Shown in pieces: positions 11,930 to 23,429 of a stretch of 64,000 bases of DNA (the first letter of the stretch is position 1; every line of letters starts with the position of its first letter). Below the pieces are notes generated by a model. The model worked only from the letters and a program-made list of their open reading frames with translations, did no database searches and was not told where the DNA came from. Made by a program: the position numbers and the translations under genes. The DNA comes from Gnetum montanum. Taxonomy: Eukaryota; Streptophyta; Gnetopsida; Gnetales; Gnetaceae. Where the stretch lies: positions 125,116 to 189,115 of the forward strand of contig MNCI01003607.1 of NCBI GenBank assembly GCA_015680685.1, given 5' to 3'.

Positions 11930-12475
11930 ATGGAGCGTCATTATCACTGGTTGCTGCTGTTGTGGATAAGTCTGATTTTCAGTCACTGCTTGCTTTCAAA
12001 CGCTCAATAACACAGGATCCATTCAATGAATTGTCAAATTGGGATTTCGGATCTGCAAATCTCTGTAATTGGACAGGAATTGTTTGCTGGGTGGAGATGA
12101 AGGGCACGTGGTAAAGATTAAGCTTCCAGATTACGTCTCAGTGGTAGCATCCCTGTGCACATTGGCAACCTTTCAAAACTGCAGATTCTCAATCTGACTG
12201 GGAATAAACTTTCAGGAAGTATTCCTGCCTCCCTGGGAAGGCTCTCCTATTTGGCATATCTGGATCTGTCACATAACTTTCTGCAAGGATTTATTTTTTC
12301 TGCACGGTGAAACTGCTCTAAATTTTCTTATCTGAATTTGGGCGGCAATTTTCTCGTAGGAAACATTCCTTTTAGCCTACTCAACGGCACAGCTTTACGA
12401 GACCTGCGTCTTTACAACAACGACATTTTAAGAAGAATTCCGAAGAAACAGGACATTTCCTTGCAAGATTACAAA
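11930..12475 (+). pseudogene. LRR receptor pseudogene, N-terminal fragment
   Basis: A second receptor gene begins here. DKSDFQSLLAFKRSITQDPF (about 11971-12030), then NWDFGSANLCNWTGIVC, is the LRRNT-2 cap found at the N-terminus of plant LRR receptor kinases and proteins. Repeats follow: GSIPVHIGNLSKLQILNLTG, KLSGSIPASLGRLSYLAYLD and LSHNFLQGF (to about 12290), then GGNFLVGNIPFSLLNGTALR near 12340-12400. The frame shifts near 12110 and there is a stop near 12310. Similarity ends at about 12475, where tandem repeats and repeat B begin. It is in the same orientation as the fragment upstream, so this is a remnant of a tandem LRR receptor cluster. Confidence 0.8.
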
Positions 12476-12494
12476 GGCTAAACTATATCTTTTA

Positions 12495-12615
12495 TTTCTA
12501 TGGTACTTGTAACTAAATTCCGGTTGTTGTAACCGAATTTCTATAGTGGTTGTAACTAAATTCCCATGGTTGTAACCGAATTTCTATAGTGGTTGTAACT
12601 AAATTTTAAACCTCC
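12495..12615 (+). repeat. Tandem repeat, about 43-bp unit, nearly three copies
   Basis: The unit contains TTGTAACTAAATTCC and TTGTAACCGAATTTCTATAG separated by a short spacer. Two full copies and a partial third are visible. It lies at the junction between the LRR fragment and repeat B, and could be part of a larger unknown element. Confidence 0.75.
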
Positions 12616-12639
12616 ATAATGTTTGTAACTACCAAAAAG

Positions 12640-13505
12640 CTATTATAAAAAGAACTTCAAGGGTAGAATGAAACAACACAACTTCAAGGGTAGAATAAAA
12701 TAGAGAAAATCTTTCTTATATTAAGATAATTCTCAAAATACATATAAAATATAGTAAAGATGAGGAGCCAAGCTCAACTCACAACTCTCCCAAGGATCTT
12801 AGAGGCCACACTTGTCCCCTCTCAATCCTCAATTTCTAGCAATGGAGCCTAAGCTCAAGACAAGACACTTATAAGAGATTCTCCTAATCTCTCTCAAGTG
12901 CTCTTCCCTGCCTCTCACTTAACTTCTTTGCATAAGCTCTCCTTCCTCAACTCTCACAAGCTTTCTCTCCTAGTCATTGTCAAGGTTATGCTCCTTACAA
13001 TGTTGAATTACATCAATATTTATAAGTAACTGGAAGGTAAAAACCCTAGAAACCTTTTCTCAAATCAACTTGAGGTTCTTTAGATGTTTTCCAAGTCTTC
13101 TTACCTTCTTCTCAGTTGTTTCCATCTTGCTTTGGTTGTTTCCTGAATTGGAATTTGCATTTTTGAAAGTTTCCCCATGCATTTGGGTTGTCTTTAATTT
13201 CATGTAGATGTCTTCTGTGAAATCCCTACTCATGGGAGAGACATCTAATATTTTTGGTAGATAAATCCTTTGGACTTGGGACATCTACAATTCAGGGGAG
13301 ACATCTTTGGGGAGATGTCTATCTTTCTTGGGAGACATCTCTTTTGAAGGTGCCAAAAATAAAAATGCTTGTTTTGACACCAAAAGCTTCCAAATGCCTC
13401 CAAAAAATTTTCCATAGATCCTAGAACCTCATAAACTCCATGCAATGACTTATTCAACTTCCTTTTATTGGATGACATGGAACCATAAGAAATTCATGAA
13501 AATAC
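12640..13505 (+). repeat. Repeat B, left copy
   Basis: About 700 bases, from roughly 12805 to 13475, are clearly similar and collinear with 21293-21940. Shared strings include GACACTTATAAGAGATT, CTCTCTCAAGTGCTCTTCC, GGTTATGCT, CTTGAGGTTCTTT and CATAGATCCTAGAACCTC. I recognise no protein. The extra sequence at 12640-12804 is not in the right copy. The left copy runs directly into A1 internal sequence near 13510, where A1's 3' LTR would be expected. Confidence 0.8.
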
Positions 13506-13799
13506 ATATGCACCCAAGCAAACAAAAAAGTACAAAGAATACCAAATCCCCTTGAAGCCACACCTTGTTCAAACCTTTGAATCCTTTCCAATTCCAGAAA
13601 CTACCAAAGTTACAAATTTATTAAAGTTTTATTAATAAGAAAGATACTGCACATTTCCAAAACAAGAAAAACCATAGAGTTTATGGATGGGTGGATGTTG
13701 TGGGCTCACTACCTATTACATGAAAATAAACCATGTCCTAACTATCCATAACAAAATTCAAAGCCAAAAACAAGACACCAACAATCAAATAAAAATAAT

Positions 13800-14060
13800 A
13801 CATACCACCATCAAGTAACACATTACCATTTTACTTGACACTTATTAACAAAAAGTTAGAAAATCACACCAAAATAAAATAAAATATAAAAGAAAGTGTA
13901 AAATTTTCAAGAAATATCAAATGTACTAATGATGATGTAAAACAAAAATTAGAAAAGATTAATAACATAAAAATAAAAATATGTAAAATAAAGTATGTGT
14001 AAAACAAAAAGTTATAAAATAAAAAATGTGTAAAATAAAAAATAAAAAATTTGAGGAGTT
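13800..14060 (-). repeat. AT-rich TGTAAAACAAAAA-type short repeats downstream of integrase
   Basis: Runs such as GTAAAACAAAAA and GTGTAAAATAAAAA recur here just after the integrase end. The same kind of tract sits in the same place in A2 (27490-27570), A3 (35836-35946) and A4 (59945-60000), so it is a family feature rather than random AT-richness. Confidence 0.65.
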
Positions 14061-14214
14061 GGATAAATGATTACCATGAGTAGCCATCTTCCCCATAACT
14101 AAGTTGAGAGGAGAAGATCCAAAATATTAAGTGTGGTTGTCCATCTGATGAGGTGCCTGTTATGTTAGCTAGCGTATGCTCATGGAAAGGTTTAATTTGT
14201 TGGATGTTGACTAG

Positions 14215-15290
14215 CTATTTCTTGTTTAGGTTCCTAGGTTTATAGATCATCATGGCCCCAAAAGGAAAAGTCTCATAAATAATATAAGGTCCTTCCCACA
14301 ATGTTTGAAACTTAGTTCGTTGAGGTACATGTGTGGGGTTCCAATAAAGAACCTTGTCTCGTAATTGAAATTTGACTTTTCTAATTTTTAGGTTATGACG
14401 CTTTTTGTTATAGGCCTTATGCAACTTGTTAGATGATAAGGCCATTAATTTATTTTCATCTAGTAGGTTGAGATTCATTAGTCTTTCTTTTTGGACTAGA
14501 CTCAAGTCAAGGTCAAGGTCACAAGCTATTAAAAGTGTACGGAGTTTAGATTGAATAGAAAGTATTGATAGTTTTTCATACACAAGCTCATAGGGAGAGT
14601 AGCCTATAGGAAGTTTCCAAGTTAAGTGGTAGGCCCAAAAGGCATCATTTAGTTTTATGCTCCAATCCTTCCTATACTTATTAACAATTCTTATTAGTAT
14701 CCTTGTGATTTCCCTATCAGTAACCTTAGCTTTTCTTGGGGATGGTAGGGTATTGTGAGTTTATGTTCAACCCCCAAGCATTGCATGAGCTTCCAAAAAG
14801 TAGTGCCTATAAAACGAGTTCCATTCTCAGAAATTAATGCACATGGCACACCAAACTTATTTACAACATTTTTTTGTACAAACTAAGTAGCATTAGAGGA
14901 TGTATAGTTGATGATGGTTGTCACTTCTACCCATTTCATACAATAGTTAATAGCAACTATGATGTACACCTTTCCATTTGACATGGGCATGATGAGATCC
15001 ATGAAATCAATGCCTCAGATGTTGAATGGTTCTGATGGTTGAATCCATTGTTGAGGTTCCTCCATTTGAGTAGTCATTCCATCATCTCATTGGCATTTTT
15101 CACAAGAGCAAACATAATGATGGGCATCCCTAAAGAGTGTTGGCCAATAGTACCCTACCATTAGGATTTTAATGGCCATGCATCTCCTAGCATAGTGTCC
15201 TCCACAAGGACCTTCATGAGCATCTTGGAGAACATGCAGTTGATTAGCACTAGGGACACACCAATGAACTAGGTCATCATCACACACCTT
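14215..15290 (-). pseudogene. A1 integrase
   Basis: The zinc-binding N-terminus is at 15087-15250 (GGHYARRCMAIKI, YYWPTLFRDAHH, CSCEKCQ; HHCC pattern). The catalytic core follows from about 15020 down to 14600. The second catalytic Asp (DNG) reads ENG (ISENGTRF) near 14825. The C-terminal part (14215-14583) has the LWEGPYIIYETFPFGAMMIY block that closes Athila-type integrases. Integrase inserts the element's DNA into the genome. Stops and frameshifts interrupt the core. Confidence 0.82.
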
Positions 15291-15960
15291 GTAGAGGTGT
15301 CCATTGATCTATATGATGTGCTTTATCTAGTGAAGAAATTTTTGTTTCTTCTAGTGGTCCAACCCTTGTGGCATCTCTTGAGTAAGAAGATAGGTGAGAA
15401 TGTTATCATACCATTTTGGCTCATTAGGCATTTGTTCAGTTATAGCCTTAGCAAAGAGGATTTCACCAGGAAATATGTCATAGACTGGACTTTCTTTTTC
15501 TTTGTCATCCCATCGCAACAGAGACGAGTAATTAGCAACCACATTCTTAGTGCCCTTTCGATCTACCATCGTGAAGATCGAATTCTTACAAAATCACCAG
15601 CCACCATATGACATGGGGGCTTACCATTGGCTTGTTCATTAGGAAGTGAATGGAACTATGATTTGTGTGCACAAACACCTTATATCTGTGCACATAATAC
15701 TTGAACTTCTCTAGAGAAAACACCACTACCATCAATTCTTTTTTTTATAGTGGTGTAGTTTAGTTGTACACCCACAATGCTTCAGCTGGTGCAATGGATG
15801 TAGTATGGATGTTTCTTGTCATCTAACTATGTCAGCATAGATTCTAAGTCATAATTTGATGCATCCGTCATAATATGAAATGGTTTGGACCAGTCGGGTG
15901 CTTGTAGGATTGGAGTGTCTACAAGCTTCTCTTTCAATTGATCGATTGCTTTCTCACATT
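15291..15960 (-). pseudogene. A1 RNase H
   Basis: FHIMTDASNYDLESMLT near 15840-15890, TIKKELMVVVFSLEKF near 15700-15750, and the tail with KGTKNVVANYSSLLRW at 15510-15560 match the Ty3/Gypsy RNase H domain, which removes RNA from the RNA-DNA hybrid. Several in-frame stops occur. The tail leads into the integrase linker. Confidence 0.75.
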
Positions 15961-16800
15961 CTACAGTCTAGACAAAGAGAGCATCTTTCTTTGTTAGCTC
16001 GACCAATGATTTTGTGATATTAGAGAAATTCTCTATGAATCACTAGTAGTAGCTAGTATGTCCAAGAAATGACTAAACATCTTTAACTATTTATAGCTAG
16101 TGGGTTATTCCTTGGATGACCCTTATTTTTTCAGGGTCTACCTCAATTCTTGCTTGCAAGATTCTATGCCCTAGTACAATGCCCTCCTAGACATGAGGTG
16201 ACTTTTCTACCAATTGAACCACAAGTTGGTTTCAACACATCATTTCAACACTTGCTCAAGGTGGTATAGGGCTTTCTCAAATGTAGCTGCATAGGTGGAG
16301 AAGTAATCTATGAAGACTTCCATACCACTATTGATCTACTATTAAAAAATGCTTAGGACCATGTGTTGGAATGTGGAAGGAGTAGTGCATAGACCAAATG
16401 GCATCTTATGATATGCAAAAGTCCCCCAAGAACTCATGAATATTGTTTTTTTAGTCCTTTGGTACAATTTGGATTTGGTTATACCCACTATAACCATCTA
16501 GAAAACTATGATAGTAATGCCCAGATATTATGTCAAGCAACTGGTCAAATAATGGCAACAAAAAGTGATCCTTGAATGTTTCCATGTTTAGCATACTGAA
16601 ATCGATGCAGACCCACCTCTTGCCACCTTTATTTGGTACAACTATGAGTGGACTAACCCACTCACTATCTTCAATGGGATAGATGAAACCTACCTTGAGG
16701 AGTTGCTCAATTTCCTCTTTGATGATTTGCTTCAATTTAGGATTCAACTGCCTCTATGGCTATCATTTTGGCTTCATGGTCGGGTCGATGTAGATGCAAT
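15961..16800 (-). pseudogene. A1 reverse transcriptase
   Basis: The N-terminal half (16451-16747) is readable: EEIEQLLKVGFIYPI, WVSPLIVVPNKGGKRWVCID and FLDGYSGYNQIQI. The YxDD equivalent near 16305-16330 reads FIDY, with the last Asp lost. EGIVLGH follows near 16180, then the SFLGH block. The frame is broken by stops after 16451. Known function of the family: copying of the element RNA, primed by a tRNA. Confidence 0.82.
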
Positions 16801-17264
16801 GCTAGCATATTCTAGGTTCAGGATATGACCAAGAAAAACCTACCAACCATCTTTTAACTACTTTCAACAGTATCTTTTTTCTATTCTAAAGAAAGTTTTG
16901 CATTGATTATAATTAGCTTCCCATTTTGCAAAAATACATATTCCATTCTAGTCAATAACATTTTCAACTCAAGGGGCTCTTGTTAGAATTTTTTAGGAAT
17001 TTCCAACTTTGCCTAGTAAGTATCATCATTTGTCTCATCAGAGAATTAGTAATGAACTTGCTCTAGTTCATCCATGCTTGTGACATACACACATGTCAGG
17101 CTCTTGGCTAGTTCCATGCAAAGTGTGTTTCTTTCCGAATTAGCGGTCAGCCACTAGGTACCCTCTTATTTTTTGGCTATTGCATATGGATACCTTTGAA
17201 TTTCTACTTTTGGCACATACTATTTAAATGTAGAGATAGATACTTTCTTTATGGCCCAAAGTTT

Positions 17265-17745
17265 CTACACACAATTACACCCTGTATTGCTATATGCAAT
17301 GCATGAAACTCTCTTCTTCTTGATTTTTCCAAATGCATTTTCTTTAGATATCTCCAAGAAAAGATCTTTAATGTCCATTCTTGCATTGACAGTGCTTAGC
17401 CATGACCTTCCCATTATGATTGGAAAATCCCCTTTGCAGTTTTCCACTTTAATTACCAAGAAATTGGTAGGATAAGACCACCCACAGATAATGGTCACAA
17501 TGTCTTCTACCAGTACTAATGAAATAGTGATGGATTGGTCTACCAATTCTAATCTTATGTTGCTCTTCTTGAGATGAGGCAAGTTTTAGGCAGTGCACAT
17601 ATCATGAGAAATTAAATTAACACCAAAACCTAAATCAAGAAGAGCCTTGCATAGTTCATTTCTAGTAATCTACAAGTAAATTAGAGGATTTCTAAGATCA
17701 ACTAATTTCCTAGGAAGATTTCCTACACGGATCCAAGCAGACACA
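17265..17745 (-). pseudogene. A1 aspartic protease
   Basis: KALLDLGFGVNLIS near 17600-17650 is the active-site block (DLG in place of the usual DTG/DSG, as in Athila elements). After a stop, a long conserved stretch with VEDIVTIICGWSYPTNFLVI and FPIIMGRSWLS (17265-17582) follows. The protease processes the gag-pol polyprotein in active relatives. The same stretch is present in A2, A3 and A4. Confidence 0.78.
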
Positions 17746-20292
17746 GTATGAGTAAGCATTATGGTATGGATCCTTGGTAGAGTTTGGTTTGAAAGAGGTC
17801 CTAAGGAATTTGATATGAAGGAAGAGATAGGAGCAGGGTTGTCAACCGTGAATGTAGGTAAATACTTAGGTGGACTATGAGGTCAAAAGAAAGGCCTTTT
17901 CTTTGATCAAGCATTTGACCCCTTTGATTGATAATTAGATTGTAGATTAACAACCCTCATAGAATTGCATTATTATGATTAAGCTTGTAATTCATCCTGC
18001 ATTGGTGGAGTAGGTAGTAGCTATGCAACTAGAGGAGAAGTATGTGCAAGGATAGGAGAAGGATAAGGATAAGAGGTAGTATCGCCTATTTCATGTGGAG
18101 AATGAGCTTGATAATAATCTAAAGGCTGGTATTCAGTTTAAAAATTAGAGACATGATTAGAGGAGTCACATGGAGACATGAGCTACTGAATGTGATAACC
18201 ATATAGATTAGGCTGCTAGTAAGGGTATTGTTATTTTGGTGATGCCAACGCCCATGATTGTGGTTTCTGTCATTGTTGATATTATTCATGAAATTGCGAT
18301 GGAGCTCCACTTGGATAAGACAATTGTTGTTGATGGAACTGCATGAGATTATCTTGAGGATAAGGTAACCTTTTGGATGTTTGCCTTTGTGTAAGGCATG
18401 GATGTAAGGAATATAACCCAGACTCTTGTAGATGTGACACAATGGGACAACATCCCTTGGGATGTTTGTATTGACAGACATCACATCCATGATCATCATT
18501 TGATTCACCATCCACAACCTCTTCTATTACAGCAATCTTGCCCTTTACCTTTGTAATATGCATGTTTAGCTTCCTTTTGCCTTGCTCTCATGCTCACTAC
18601 TTTGTTCTTTGGACTCTTCAGTGATTTTAAGAATAGATTGGAATCTATTGTTCATTGAGTCCCTGAATTTATCAAACTTAATTGTAAGTTCAGATTGGAA
18701 TTATTGGAGTGGAAAGGCTTCTTATGCATCCCCTCATCAAATACGAACACATCCCTCACTATCATAGAATCAAACCTCCCTCTTGTGAATGGAAGAATCA
18801 CGGTTGTACTCTTCTATACTTTCTCTTTTTCTTAGTTCACCCTCCTCTTTGACAACCTACTCTATTAATCTTTGTATTTGACAAGTAGTTAGTTCTAATA
18901 ATCACCCTTAGGCATAGACACCAAGGGTTTTCCTTGTTTCATTACGAAGCCTGTCTACAATGTGGCAAAGTTAAACCAAATAAGAATAATCATGGTCAAG
19001 ACATTTGTGCATCAAGGCATAGTATCAACCAATGGAAGCATCCAAGGGTTTTTGTATTCCTTGTTTCCATACTTGAATTTGCTTCCTTAATTTGAACACT
19101 CTAGATACTTATCATTAAATAACTTAAGCATGGTACACCATCGTCTGATAGATTCTGGCTCTAAGGACCGGTACCAGTTCTCTGCTTTTTTGATAAGTGT
19201 CCTAGGAACAGCTTTAGTTTTTACCACTCATTCTCTATGTTCTAAAAGGCACATGCATCTTGGAAAGCTTGAAGATGATTTTGTAGTTCAGAGTTATATC
19301 CTTCTTCAAATCGAGAAATATTGTTCATGTCTACCAATTTGATCCAACTATCCTTCACATGCCTTGTTGAAATTTTGAATTCCTTTGTAATGTTAAGCAT
19401 ACTTTGGGTAGCAAATAGAGGCTCATCGAGACCTTGATCATGGTGCCTATGATGCCCTCTACTAGCCCTTCGTTCATGGTGATGTGCCTCTCTTGAACAT
19501 CTGCACCCTTGATCTTGTTTGTCCTGATGGTCCCTTTGGTTATTTTGGTCTTGGTGGTTGTTTTGTTCATCTTAATCACCTCCATCATGGTCTTGCCTTC
19601 TATGGTCATAGTCAAAGCTAGAAGAAGAATATGATTATGAAGGGGAAGAGGAAGGAGAACTAGCACCATCATGGTGCCTACCATCACCTCTTCGGCAATC
19701 ACAACCACAATCACAATCAAGCTTCTTGTTTGCATCCCTGTCTTGACTTGCCCCTTTGGATCCTTCTTTGTCATTGGATCCCTTATTACTAGAATTAGGA
19801 TTGTGAACTATGGAGTGTAGGTTCTCATTTTGACCTCCATCATTGAAATCAAAGAGAGGAGTTTTATTGAATGGAAAACCCCAAAAGATAGGTTCCCTAC
19901 TAGCTTGTTGGTACAATAGGAATGGAGAATCACTAAGCCCTCTTCGTTTTGAAAATTCATAGCACTACTCTAGCTATTAATCCTATTGATACTATGCTTT
20001 GGTGGGATGGTAATCTTGGAATCAACATCTTCACAATATACTCCCCATGGCGGTCTTGAAGACCACATCATGTAAGCATTTGATAGAGCATTGCAAGAGT
20101 AGCATGATTAGGCAGCAACACATTGTTTCTCTCCATGTCATGCCATTGTAGCTATTCATCCTGGTGTAGGATGAAGGTGAAGTTTGGTACATACTCATCA
20201 AGATGAGTATATATACTTTGATACTGTTGAGACTTTGGCAAATTAACTCTATCAACCTTGGGTAGAGAAGCACTCTTGTGAGAAGAAGACAT
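17746..20292 (-). pseudogene. A1 gag
   Basis: The likely start is ATG at 20290-20292 (MSSSHKSASLPK), shared in position with the other copies. The N-terminal block HLDEYVPNFTFILHQDE lies near 20150-20205. A Retrotrans_gag-like domain lies around 18860-19340. A knuckle CDVCQYKHPKGCCP is at 18443-18484, followed by SHLQESGLYSLHP. A proline/glutamine-rich tail runs to about 17900. Gag forms the particle and binds RNA. The knuckle spacing is C-x2-C-x3-H-x4-C, one residue short of canonical. Frameshifts and stops are common. Confidence 0.8.
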
Positions 20293-20433
20293 TTTTAGTT
20301 AGTGAATAAAAATCACAGTGTGCTCTAAGAATTTGTTGTAGTAATTATGAAATAAGATATGAATCTAAGGTTTATTCCAATGATTTAAATACTTTTCACT
20401 GGGTCCTATATAGTTTACAAAATAACAAAAAGG

Positions 20434-20451
20434 TCCCTAGCAATGACACCA
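20434..20451 (-). promoter_or_regulatory. A1 primer-binding site (tRNA-Asp-like)
   Basis: On the minus strand, one base after the 5' LTR, TGGTGTCATTGCTAGGGA resembles the plant tRNA-Asp complement TGGCGCCGTTGCCGGGGA. Four differences are C/T or G/A transitions, as expected from cytosine decay. Confidence 0.75.
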
Positions 20452-20452
20452 A

Positions 20453-21292
20453 TGATGAGTGGTGAGGTACCCCTATGCCCAACCATACGAATCACTAAGG
20501 CGTTATGTGTGATCTAGTCAAATTCTTTGGACCTATAGTTATCTAATGCACTAGCTCTTCTAGGAAGTGAAATGGGCATTGAGAATGTTCATTTTCTTCC
20601 CAATTACACTTGTGAGGTTCAATGGTATGGTTTAAGTGTAATTGAGGTATATGATTTTCTTACTTTATATTTTATGGATTTGGTCACCTATAACAAGAAT
20701 GAAGATTAGAGAAATTTAAAATCTCATTCGTTATTATCTATCTAGCCTAACATAAGTAACTATTCCACTTTCCTGAACACATATCGCACTAGTGGACTAC
20801 CAAATGTTAAGCGTCATTAGGTTACCAAGTACTATATGAATGCTTGAAGTGGTTGTGCTCATGTTCATTAACTACTGGAAATAAATTGCTTAATTCAAAT
20901 GTATTAAAATAAAGAGCATGAAAGTAAAATTAAATAAAGAAAATATTAAGTTATTCTAGATGCTACCAAGATTGTTAAAAGAGTTCATTTTATTCCCATC
21001 ACATTGCTGCCCTCAAGTACATTAGTGCTTGAACAAAGAATCGTACACACTTAGACTCCTTTTGCAGGCACTCAAAAAATATTTTAACTCTGAAGAAAAG
21101 AAATGACAAGAGCTTCACTACTCTAACTAAGAATGACTAAATATTGCCTTGAAAATTGGAGCCCAAGCATGATATTTATAGACCTAGGTTAGATGCTCCA
21201 ATATTGCTTATGCAATGTTGTATCAAGACCCTGACATCGCGTATGCAGCATCCCATACCTGACGTCAGGGCTAATATAAATGTGGTTCATCA
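20453..21292 (-). mobile_element. A1 5' LTR
   Basis: 840 bases. On the plus strand it starts TGATGAGTGGTGAGGTACCCC and ends TTCATCA, so the last seven bases differ by one from CTCATCA. Its U3 contains TGACGTCA near 21259-21266 in place of the GATATC palindromes seen in other copies. The sequence directly outside is repeat B. Confidence 0.88.
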
Positions 21293-21960
21293 CCAAACTT
21301 GTCTTCTCTCAATCCCCAATTGCTAATAATGGAGCCTAATCTCAAGAAAAGACACTTATAAGAGATTATCCTAATCTCTCTCAAGTGCTCTTCCTTGCCT
21401 CTCACTCAACTTCCTTGCACAAGCTCTCCTTCCTTAACTCTCACAAGCTTTCTCTCTTGCTCATGGTCAAGGTTATGCTTCTTACAATGTTTAATTACAT
21501 TAATATTTATAATCAACCAGAAGGTAAAACCCCTAGAAGCCTTTCCTTAACTCAACTTGAGGTTCTTTCGATATTTCCAACGTCTTCTTACCTTCTTCCC
21601 AAGTCTCTCACCTTCTTCCTAGTTGTTTCCATCTTGCTTTGGCTATTTCCTAAATTTGAATAGGCATTTTAGGAAGTTTCCCCATGCATCTGTGTCATCT
21701 TTGGTTTCATGTAAACATCTTTTATGATAGCCCTACTTATGGGAGAGAGATCTCCTTTGGACTTGGGATGTCTACACTTCAAGGAAGATGTCTCTAGGGA
21801 GACGTCTCTTCCAAAGGTGCCAAAAATAAAAATCCTTTTTTTAATGTAAAAATCCTATGGATGCCTCCAAACAAGTCCCCATAGATCCTAGAACCTCCTA
21901 AACTCATCAAAATAATCCAAAAACACCTTGAAACATGCCAAAACATCCAAGAGTCATCAT
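21293..21960 (+). repeat. Repeat B, right copy
   Basis: Begins exactly at the outer edge of A1's 5' LTR with CCAAACTTGTC, which matches CCACACTTGTC at about 12804 in the left copy, and stays collinear to about 21940. This shows that A1 was inserted in a copy of B. The part of B left of this point is not next to A1 on the other side. Confidence 0.78.
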
Positions 21961-22336
21961 CAACAAAATCAACTCAAAAAGACACATAACATGTGGGGTA
22001 GAACAAGGGGATTAGAAGAGGTGTCCCTACACCATTCTTACTATTGGAGAAACTCTTGATCATTTGACACCTACCCAAAAATATGCTTTATGTAAATGTA
22101 GTAAATACTATTGATTAGTGAATCTTGATATTTTATGTTGATTTTGTTGTACAATTATTATTCAATGTTATGTTAATCTTATTTAGGCGTTTTTGGTGGA
22201 TACATAGGATTATGATCCTTGGATGCTTTTATTATTTGTTTAGGCTATTGGTTGTTAACCTTGGCTAAATATATTTACAATCTAGTCAAGATATTTAATA
22301 CTTGTCAAAGACCGCTTATCTATCTTCCTTCATAGG

Positions 22337-22980
22337 AGCTTAACATGTATCAAATTATATCGTTCTTAAAAAAATGAGATCTAGATATCATTGGTATCAT
22401 TAATCCTCCTTCATCTATCATGTACCAATTTATTTTAACTAATACAGAATATTTTACTAAGTGATTAGAAGCTATTTTTTTTTGTGTTCTATAAATTTCT
22501 ACTTTATTTTACACTCTATTATTGATTGCATAATAACTCGCTTTAGTGTACCTATTCAAATTGTAATTGATAATTAACCTCAATTCAAAACTAAGGTAGT
22601 TCATTTTTGCTCTATATATCACATCATATTGTCATTTTTATCATCTTATTACTCTTAGTTTAATTGTCAAGTTGAGTTCACTAATAAAACTCTCATATGT
22701 TTCCTTTATACCATGGTTAATAAAACTCAACGTAATTGGTACATATAGCTATACCATGCTCTTTGGGTCTACCATACCACATTTTGTACAACCACTAATC
22801 ATAACCTATATTTTCTAACCTATAGTTCTAATACAATCTTACTTGTTAAGTTTCGTATTAAGCTTCATATCACATCTCTTCATGTTTTTCTTCATGGTTG
22901 ATGTTCGATCAAGATAACAATAACATACGATGCATTGAGTTGGCTCTTCATCAAGAGTAAAGATAAGAATCTCTTTAATA
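22337..22980 (+). pseudogene. Tat-like integrase fragment T2
   Basis: The core begins DLDIIGIINPPSSIMYQFIL near 22380-22440, then YFTK*LEA, where the stop replaces the usual Trp. VPIQIVIDN near 22550-22575 holds the second Asp. The NKTLI and ALWVYHTT blocks of the C-terminal half follow to about 22900. This matches Tat-lineage integrases. It has the same strand as T1, which ends just before its integrase, so T1 and T2 may be parts of one element separated by about 12 kb of later DNA (inference). Stops are numerous. Confidence 0.72.
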
Positions 22981-23429
22981 TTTACATGAATATTAAGAAA
23001 AAATTTGACATTTTTATTTTAGACACATTAGAATCCGAGAAATTCATGAAGGCAATATAGTCCTTTGTCATTTCTAAGCTCTAGAGACAAAAAATTTCAT
23101 CCTAATTGTCAATGTTCTTTTTTGGTGGTTTAATCTCTAAAAAATGGTTCTTATGCTGTATTTGATCTAGAAGGACATCAATTTTCAGATTCCATTAACA
23201 AAAGCTTTCTAAATTGCTACTACATGTAGCCAAATTTATAGCCTAAAATCTGTTGACTATTTAAGAGTAAGTGTATGGTCTCCGAGAAGTAGTTTATTTT
23301 TTATTAACTCTTATATACTATATCAAGATAATAAGTTTTCTATAAAACCCTATTTTATTTTGCATTATTTCACTTAATCTTCCTTCTCTATCTCATATTC
23401 TACTATCTTTCTAACTATTTTCTTCATAT

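Larger units (their letters stand above)
13510..21292 (-). mobile_element. Athila-like Ty3/Gypsy element A1, 3' LTR missing
   Basis: Read on the minus strand the order is 5' LTR (20453-21292), tRNA-Asp-like primer site, gag, protease, RT, RNase H and integrase, then about 700 bases of the family's 3' non-coding region. It stops near 13510 with no polypurine tract or 3' LTR; repeat B follows instead. The assignment to an Athila-like lineage rests on the DLG-type protease block (LLDLGFGVNLIS), the FxDxFSTY RT box, EGIVLGH, and the primer site. Stops are frequent throughout, so the copy is dead. Confidence 0.88.

Noticed and set aside
19355-19916. Met/Thr/Ile-rich and Asp/Asn-rich frames as a separate gene
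   Set aside because: They lie inside A1 gag, in the repetitive linker, and reflect low-complexity coding in shifted frames.
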